Source: Cynocephalus volans (taxonomy: Eukaryota; Chordata; Mammalia; Dermoptera; Cynocephalidae). From it: a stretch of DNA of 64,000 bases. Of the stretch, positions 56,864-64,000 are shown in pieces (the first letter of the stretch is position 1; each line of letters opens with the position of its first letter). Under the pieces are notes generated by a model. The model saw only the letters and a program-made list of their open reading frames with translations. It was not told the DNA's origin and did not search any database. The position numbers were made by a program, and so were the translations under genes. The stretch is taken from assembly GCF_027409185.1 (NCBI RefSeq), contig NC_084464.1:42631095-42695094 (forward strand), in the 5' to 3' direction.

Positions 56864-57060
56864 GGGCTCCCCGTGGCTCACTCGGGAGAGTGTGGTGATG
56901 ATAACACCAAGGCCACGGGTTCGGAGATGATAACACCAAGGCCACGGGTTCGGATCCCATATAGGGATGGCCGGTTCGCTCACTGGCTGAGCGTGCTGCT
57001 GAGAACACCAAGCTAAGGGTTAAGATCCCCTTACCAGTCATCTTTTAAAAAAAAAAAGAA
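56864..57060 (+). mobile_element. CYN-type SINE, dimeric, with internal B-box duplication
   Basis: GGCTCCCCGTGGCTCACTCGGGAGAGTGTGGTG head, then GATGATAACACCAAGGCCACGGGTTCGG occurs twice in tandem (about 56895-56955), then ATCCCATATAGGGATGGCCGG and the second unit ending GATCCCCTTACCAGTCATC plus A-tail. AGAAACAACATGA (56851-56863) and AGAAATAACATGA (57061-57073) are the target duplication. Confidence 0.93.
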
Positions 57061-57454
57061 AGAAATAACATGAATTCTACACGTAGTTAGTAATTAAAGG
57101 AGGGGACAATTCTCACCTAACTTTAAGAGGCCAGCATTATCCTGATTCAATATGTAGGAAAAGACATCACAAAAAAGAGAACTACAGACCAATATCCTTC
57201 ATGAATATAGGCTCAAAATCTCTACAAAATGTTATCAAATCCAAATATACATTAAAAGGATGAAATATCATGCCTCCTTGTTTTTTTCATGAGAAAGCAG
57301 GATTGGTTTAACATCTGCAAGTCAAAATGACACAATTCACCAAATTAATAGAAAAAACGGACAATTATGCTGTGCGATAATTACAATAGTTTCAGAAAAG
57401 GCATTTGCCGAAATGCAACACTCTCTCATGACAAAATCTCTCAGCAAACTGAAA

Positions 57455-58740
57455 AATAGAAAGTGTTTCCCCCACTCCAGGATGTAGGGCTGGGCAATGT
57501 CTTTATGAGTAAGATCCCAAAAGCACAGGCAACAAAAGAAAAAATCAACAAATGGGATTTTATCAAACTAAAAATCTTCTGCACAGCAAAGGAAACAATG
57601 AACAGAGTGAAAAGACAACATACAGAATGGGAGAAAATATTTGCAAACTACACATCCAACAAGGGATTAATATCCAGAATACACAAAGAACTCAAATAAC
57701 TTTACAGTAAAAAAACAAATAATCTGATTAAAAAATGGGCAAAGGAGCTGAATAGACATCTCTCAAAGGAAGACATACAAATTGCCAACAGGTGTGTGAA
57801 AAAATGCTCAACATCATTAATCATTAGGGAAATGCAAATGAAAACCACCTTGAGATATCATCTCACCCCAGTTAGACTGGCTGTTATCAAAAAGACAGAG
57901 AATAACAATGCTGGCAAGGATGCAGAGAAAGGGAAACCCTTCTGCACTGTTGGTGTGACTGTAAACTAGTATAGTCATTATGGAGAACAGTAGGGAGGTT
58001 CCTTTAGCAACTACAGATAGAACTACCATATGTACCAGCAATCCCACTGCTGGGTATATATATCTAAAGGAGTGGAAATCATCATGTCGAAGGGATACCT
58101 GCATTCCCATGTTTATCAAAGCTCTTTTTACAATAGCCAGGCTATGGAACCAACCTAAATGTCCATCAATGGATATCTGGGTAAGGAAAATTTGGTATCC
58201 ATCAATGGATATCTGGGTAAGGAAAATGTGGTATGTATGTGTATATATATATAACACAATGGAATGCTACTCAGCCATAAAAAAGAAAGAAATTCTGCCA
58301 TTTTCAGCAACATGGATGAGGCTGGAAAAAATTATGTTAAGTGAAACAACCCAGACACAGAAAGAGAAATACCACATGTCCTCACTCATAGGTGGGAGCT
58401 GAATTAATAAACAAACAAATAAACAATAAAGAGAGAGAGAAACAAACAAACAATCACAACAATACTTTGGACTTTTAGAAAGAGACAACAGAACTCTGGT
58501 TACTAGAAGTGGAAAAGGGAAGGGAGAGGGAGAGGTGGGAGAGAGGGTGTTAAAGAGAAATTAATGAGAAATTAGCTAACGGACACAAAGAATCGTTACA
58601 TATGGTAGTGATGAATAAGCTAACTATCCTGATTTGATCATTACCTATTGTATACAATTATTGATAGTCAATTTTGTACCCCACAAATATGTGTAATCAA
58701 TTATGCTTCAATAAAATAAATAAATTAAATAAAGCACACA
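57455..58740 (+). mobile_element. L1 3' part of intermediate age
   Basis: ORF2 C-terminal region ([16 protein letters not shown] in frame at 57463-57699, later 57980-58402 with [14 protein letters not shown]), broken by stops, then a 3'UTR and an AATA-rich tail. A 41-bp tandem repeat (ATCCATCAATGGATATCTGGGTAAGGAAAAT type) lies at about 58160-58230. Confidence 0.88.
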
Positions 58741-58769
58741 ATATAATAAATAAATAAATAGTGGTTTCC

Positions 58770-61190
58770 TCAGTATGACTAAGGACATCAAATGAAAGCC
58801 TGTAGCTAACATCAACTCAATGATGAGAGGCTCCACGCTTTCTTCCTGCCATCAGCAATACGGCAAAAGTATCTGCTCTCATCATTTTTACTTAATCTTG
58901 TTATGGATGTCCTAACCAGAGCAACAAGGCAAGAAAATGACATAAAAATCTATAGACAGGAAAGTAAGAAATAAATATGTCCTTATTTGCAGCCAGCATG
59001 ATTGTTTATAGAAAACCCTAAAGAATCCCCAAAAGGTGACCAGAATAAATCACTGAATTTAACAAAGTCACAAGATATAAAGGCAGCATACAAAAGTCAA
59101 AATGTATTTCTATATACTAGCAATAAACAATTTAAAAATAAATTTTTTTAAAACCTTGATTTATAACATCAAAAATCCTTAGTTAAATTCAGTGTGATAT
59201 CCCGGATTGAATCCTGTAACGGGGGGAAAAAAGGACATTAGTGGGGAAACTGGTGAAATCCAAATAAAATCTGTGGTGTAGGCAATTATAATAATAACTT
59301 CTTAGTTATAACAAATACACAATGATTATGTAGCTTGTTAACATTAGGGGGGAAAGGGTGTAGGGTAAATGAAAACTCTGGACCATCTTTGCAACTTTTC
59401 TGTAAATCTAAAATGATTAAAAAATAATAAATTTACTTAAAAGTAAAAAAGAATACTTAGAAATAAATTTTAATGAAAAAGGTGGAAGGCCTTTACTCTG
59501 AAAACTACAAAACATTGCAAAGGGTGGTAAGAGAAGACCTAAAGACATTGAGGGATATGCCATGCTTACGGATTAGAAAACTCAATAATATCAAGATAGC
59601 AACCCTATATAAATTGATCTGTTAAATTCAATGCAATCCCAAATTAAATCCTGGTAGCATTTTTAAAATTAACATGCAAATTTTAAAATTTTTAGAGAAG
59701 GTTAGTTATAAAACAATTTTGAAAAATTAGAACAAAATCGAAGGACCTAAATACTTTATTTCAAGAATTACTATGAAGATATAGTAACTAATAGAGAGTG
59801 ATAGTGGCATAAGGATAGACATATAAATCTATATCTTAACAGAGTCCAGATATACAACCACACTTACATAATCAGTTGGTTTTTGACAAAGTTGCCAAGA
59901 TAATTCAATGGAGAAAATATAGGATTTTTAACACATCATGGAACACCTGGATATGCATGTGGGAAAGAAAACATTAAATTCCACCCTTACATCATACATA
60001 AAGGTTAACTAAAAATACACATATATGTAAAAGAAACTATTAAACACCTCAAAGAAAATATAGGGGACATTTTTGTGACATTTTGTTAGGCAAAAATTTG
60101 TTAAACACCATAATATAGAGCAAAAGGCATTTAAAAAAACAAATGTGATAACAGATTTAATTAAGATTAAAAACTTCCTTTTTGAAAGGCATAGTTAGGG
60201 AAATAAATACACAAGCCACAAACAGAAAGAAAAAGTTGGCAGAATATATATCTGACAAAGGGCTAATATTCAAAATATATAAAGGACTTTTACAACTTAA
60301 TAATAAGACAAAAATCCTTCTTCTCTGTGTACAAAAGATTTGAAAAACAGTTCACAAAAGAAGATATATAAATCACTAAAAAGCACATGAAAAGATACCC
60401 AACAAAATTGGTCATTGTAGGAATGCAAATTAAAACCATAATACATACCACCACACCTCAACTAGAATGGGTGAAGTTAGAAAGACCTGTGGCAATTCTG
60501 AATATTGGCAAGAATTTGGAACAACCAGAAATCTCACACATTGCCTGTAGGAATGCAAAAATGTTACAGCCAGTTTGCAAAATAATATGGCAGTTTCTTA
60601 CATATTCACACATCCATTTACCATATGACCCAGCAATTCCACACATACGTATTTATTTATTCAAGAAAAATGAAAAGGTCAAGGTAAGTCCACACAAAGA
60701 TTTGTACTCAATTATTTCAAAATTGCTTCATTTACAATAGACCAAATTGATAATAACCCACATGTCTATCAACTGGCAAATGGATAAACCAGTGAATAAA
60801 CTAGAATTCCAGCAAGATTCATCAACTATTCAGCCACAGAAATGAATGAAAGATTATTACACACAACTACATGGATGAATTTCAAAAATTGTTATATGTG
60901 AACGAAATCAAACCCCAAGACAACATACCTTATGACTGCATATACCTGAAATTCCAGAAATTCCATGATTCCAGTGACAGAAAGCATATCCGTGGTTGAC
61001 TAGGGTTGTGTGGGTGGGGGAATATAAAAGGGCATGAGGAAACTTTTTAGGGTAAAGGAACAGTTCTCTAAGGTAGTGTGGTGGTTACACGACTGTAAAC
61101 AATTACCAATATCATCAGACTGTGCATCTAAAATGTTAAGTTTTATTTTACGTAAATATCTTAATAAACAAAAAAGGGAGTAAAGGAAGA
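58770..61190 (+). mobile_element. Old L1, degenerate
   Basis: GGATGTCCTAACCAGAGCAACAAGGCAAG (reverse transcriptase), TGGTATAGTAAC-like and CATATGACCCAGCAATTCCAC text later; a 117-codon open stretch remains at 60387-60740. Ends near CTAAAATGTTAAGTTTTATTTT. Confidence 0.8.
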
Positions 61191-61210
61191 CAAACTAAAT
61201 ATGCTTTTTA

Positions 61211-63320
61211 ATAAACAACTGAGAAAATTCATTGCTAAGCAGTCTTACACTACAAGTCATTTTAATGGAAGTTCTTCAGGCTGAAGAAAATGATTCTACA
61301 TGGTAACTCAAATATAGAGAAAGGAATAATAACTGAAATTATATACACACATCACATATACACACTTATTTTGCTAATGTCTTTAAAATACATATAACTA
61401 TTTGAGGCAAAAAATATTATACTTTATTGCTGGGTTTATAATGTATACTGATGTTATATATATGACAATAATAGTGTAAAGGTAGGTTAAATAAAACTAT
61501 AGTGTTGCAAGTATCCTATATTTTGCTGGATGTAGCTTAATATTACCTAAAGTAAACTGATAAGTTAAAGATGCAGGTTTCAATTCTTACAACAGCAATA
61601 AAAAATTAATGCAAAAAATATAGCTAAAAACCACCAGAAGAATTAAAAATCATAAACTAAAAACTTTTGCTTGACACTATGTACAGTGGGAAAAGAAGAA
61701 CAGGAACAAAAAAAGAGATGAGGCAAGTTGAAAACAAATAGTAAAATGGCAGATCAAAGTCCAACCATATTAATCACATTCAATGTAAGTGAACCAAAAT
61801 TGCAATCAAAAGGCAGAAATTGTCACACTAGGTATAAAACATCCATACAGGTAATATGCTTTCTGTAAGAGACACACTTTAAATACAAAAGCAAAAATAA
61901 GTGGAAAGTTAAAGGGTGGAAAAAGATATTTCATCTAGATAAGCATAAGACAACTGGAATGTTTATATTAATATGAGACAAAATGGCCTGTAAGACAAGG
62001 AGTATTGCTAGAGACAAGAAAGGAAATTTCTAATGATAAAGGTCTGCACCATGAGATGATATGAATAATAAATATACAAGTGCCTAATAAAAGACGACCA
62101 AAATAGATGAAGCATAAACTGGTAGAACTCAAAAAAAAAACAAAACACAAATTAGCATTTATATTTGAAGATCAATGCTGTTCCCCCTGTAATTGACAGC
62201 AGAAGTAAATAGTAAAGATAGAGAAGACTTAAACCATACAATTAACCAACTTGACCTAATTGACATTTACAGAATACACTACCCAACAAGAGTAGGATAG
62301 GAGTGCACATGGAACATTTACCAAAAGGGACCATATACTAGGCCCTAAAACAAGTCTCAATAAATTTAAAGGTATTAAAATCATAGAGTATATTCTCTGA
62401 CCACAATGGCACTAAATTAGAAATCCATAACATTAAGATATTTGGAAAATCCCCAAATATTTGGAAATTAATCAACACACTTTTAAATAATTCATGGGTT
62501 AAAGAAGGAACTTTAAAGGAAATTAGTATTTTTTTAACTGAATAAAGATGTAATCACAAATCAAAATGTGTGGGATGCACATTGTGGAAAATTAAAGCAT
62601 TAGCTAAATAATGAGACAATTATAAACAATTTATGCAAATAGCTTTGATAACTGAGATGAAATGGACACATTCCTTTAAAGACACAAATGAACAAAACTG
62701 AATCATGAAGAAATAGGGAATGTGAATAGCTATGTCTCAGTCAAAGAAATTAAAGTCATAATTTTAAAAATCCTCCAAAGAAAACTCTGGTCTTTACTGG
62801 TGAATTCTATCAAATATTTAAGTAAGTGTTAATACTAAACCTACTCCAACTCTTGAAAAAAATAGAGAAGGAAATATTTCTCAAATCATTTTATGAAGCT
62901 AGTATTACCCTGGTACAAAAACCAGGCAAGTATCAAAAGAAAATTTCAAATGAATCCTTAACAAAATATCAGCCAATTAAATCTAACAATATATAAAAAA
63001 GATAATACTTCATGAGTAAGTTTTATCACAGAATGCAAGTTTGAATTAAGTTATGAAAATCAATCTAATTTACAATATTAATAGGATAAAGAAGAATAAC
63101 CATAGAATCAATTCCATGCAGGAAAAGCATTTTAAAAATTCAATACTTGTGATAAAATCTCTCTGAAAATTAACAACAGCAGGTAACTTTTTCAGTCTGA
63201 TAAAGGGCACCTATGAAAAATCTACAGCTAACATTATACTTTGTGGTGAAAATCTGAATACTTTCTACCTAAGGGCAGAAACAAGGCAAGGATGTTGCAT
63301 TAAAGATCTTAGCCAGGTCA
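61211..63320 (+). mobile_element. Another old L1, 5' ORF2 side, cut by L1 copy 3
   Basis: ATGGCAGATCAAAGTCCAACC..AATGTAAGTGAACC, AAAGGTCTGCACCATGAGATGATATG and ACAATGGCACTAAATTAGAAATCC are endonuclease-region text of old L1; reverse transcriptase text (GGCAGAAACAAGGCAAGGATG) follows at 63280. Before 61650 the assignment is weak. Confidence 0.75.
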
Positions 63321-63324
63321 GAGG

Positions 63325-64000
63325 TTTTCAAGATGGCGGCGGCTGCGGCGGCTGGCGCGGAGTAGCTGAGGTAGAAAAGGTGGCCACGGGGCCTCAGGCA
63401 GCCAGGAAACTTGTGGACCTTCCTCTTGCCATCTCTTAAGGGAGGACCGCTGCTGCTGGCTGGTCGTGGGGGGTGACCGCCACTTTGCCCCCGGCAGGAG
63501 AGGCTGCCTCATTTACAGGCAACAGCTTTGAAGTGTGGAGCAGGAAAAGAACTGTTTCTTAGCTGCAAAAGCGAGTCTCGAAACAGGGAACGCGGGGCCA
63601 GGGCAGCTGTGGATGCAGACAGGATCCTGGAGGCTGGGGCTGCGCTGAAGGCGACCAGCTGCCCTATTCAGGATTCGAGGTTTCAGGCCGGCATTAAAGA
63701 AGATTCCTGGGAGTGCCCGAGCCGCGCCGCGACTGAACAGCCCGAGGCGGCAGGGGCTGAGAACTGGGAAGGCAACAAACCAGAGACAGAGTGAGCACCC
63801 GACCTGGCACAGCACTGTGAGTGACCCCCTGGTCCAGCTCTGTTCGGGGGGTGGATCCCCACCCAGCTCCCGCCTGCACCGCCAGGCCACTCACCGCCCC
63901 GGTGCTGCCTCCATTTTCCCAGGTGCGGGCAGCCCCGCCCAGCTCGGCCATCACTGAGCCCTCCCACTTGCTTGGCCTGGTGCGGGGCTTTCCGGAGCCT
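63325..64000 (+). mobile_element. L1 copy 3, 5' end only (continues past the window)
   Basis: TTTTCAAGATGGCGGCGGCTGCGGCGGCTGGCGCGGAGTAGCTG is nearly identical to the 5' end of copy 1. The 5'UTR then stays collinear with copy 1 up to the window end (GCCTGGTGCGGGGCTTTCCGGAGC). Its ORFs and 3' end lie outside, so intactness cannot be judged. Confidence 0.93.

Larger units (their letters stand above)
56131..57450 (+). mobile_element. Old L1 ORF2 fragment carrying two SINEs
   Basis: AAGTGCCTATATTAGAAAAGAATAAAGGTCTCAAATTAATAAC and GACCAATATCCTTCATGAATATAGG..TCTCTACAAAATGTTATCAAATCC are degenerate ORF2 text in the plus direction. Confidence 0.85.

Overview
The window is nuclear DNA of a placental mammal. 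The best guess at lineage is a colugo (Dermoptera, probably Galeopterus or Cynocephalus). That inference rests on about nine short SINEs with a tRNA-Ile-like head (A box GTTAGCTCAGT..GGTTAGAGC, B box GGTCACGGGTTCGGATCC) of the CYN type known from colugos. No Alu or B1 element is visible anywhere in the 64 kb. Most of the sequence is retroelement: several L1 families of different age, MaLR/MLT1 LTRs, hAT fossils, L2 and MIR.

Layout. 1-655: MaLR-type LTR and an older repeat. 668-7460: full-length minus-strand L1 (copy 1) with open ORF1 and ORF2 and a perfect 12-bp target duplication. 7688-8264: HMGB3 retropseudogene. 8287-10945: SINEs, hAT fossils and an L1 scrap. 10949-16200: GC-rich, repeat-poor minus-strand tract starting with an A-tail, probably a retrocopy with unidentified parent. 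16207-18620: MaLR provirus-like element. 18655-19640: ERGIC2 retropseudogene. 20642-25445: an apparently intact MHC class I gene with a tandemly duplicated promoter. 26755-27230: MLT1-type LTR. 28648-34747: full-length but broken minus-strand L1 (copy 4) whose 5'UTR is built of tandem monomers. 35722-36482: two MaLR/MLT1 LTRs. 38521-48340: an old L1 carrying a 5'-truncated young L1 and a 7.1-kb full-length plus-strand L1 (copy 2). 48966-50105: a fragment of a second MHC class I gene between two MLT1 LTRs. 50625-51670: old L1 3' end. 53200-54750: KAZN retropseudogene in a CpG-rich block. 55180-63320: MIR and old L1 pieces. 63325-64000: the 5' end of another young L1 (copy 3) that runs off the window.

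Only one host gene looks functional, the class I gene. Its exons have canonical lengths (70, 270, 276, 276, 102, 30 nt and a last coding exon of 49 nt), all splice sites are GT/AG, and the conceptual protein is 356 residues with no stop. It keeps the disulphides, the N86 glycosylation site and the CD8 loop. It has Ser at position 84 and Glu at 143, two sites normally Tyr and Thr that hold the peptide C-terminus, and it has a short tail without the usual Tyr. This points to a non-classical class I molecule (inference).

L1 activity is the other theme. Copy 1 carries everything visible that retrotransposition needs, and the processed copies of HMGB3, ERGIC2 and KAZN are products of such machinery. 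All family names and the species come from recognition by eye; no database search was possible.
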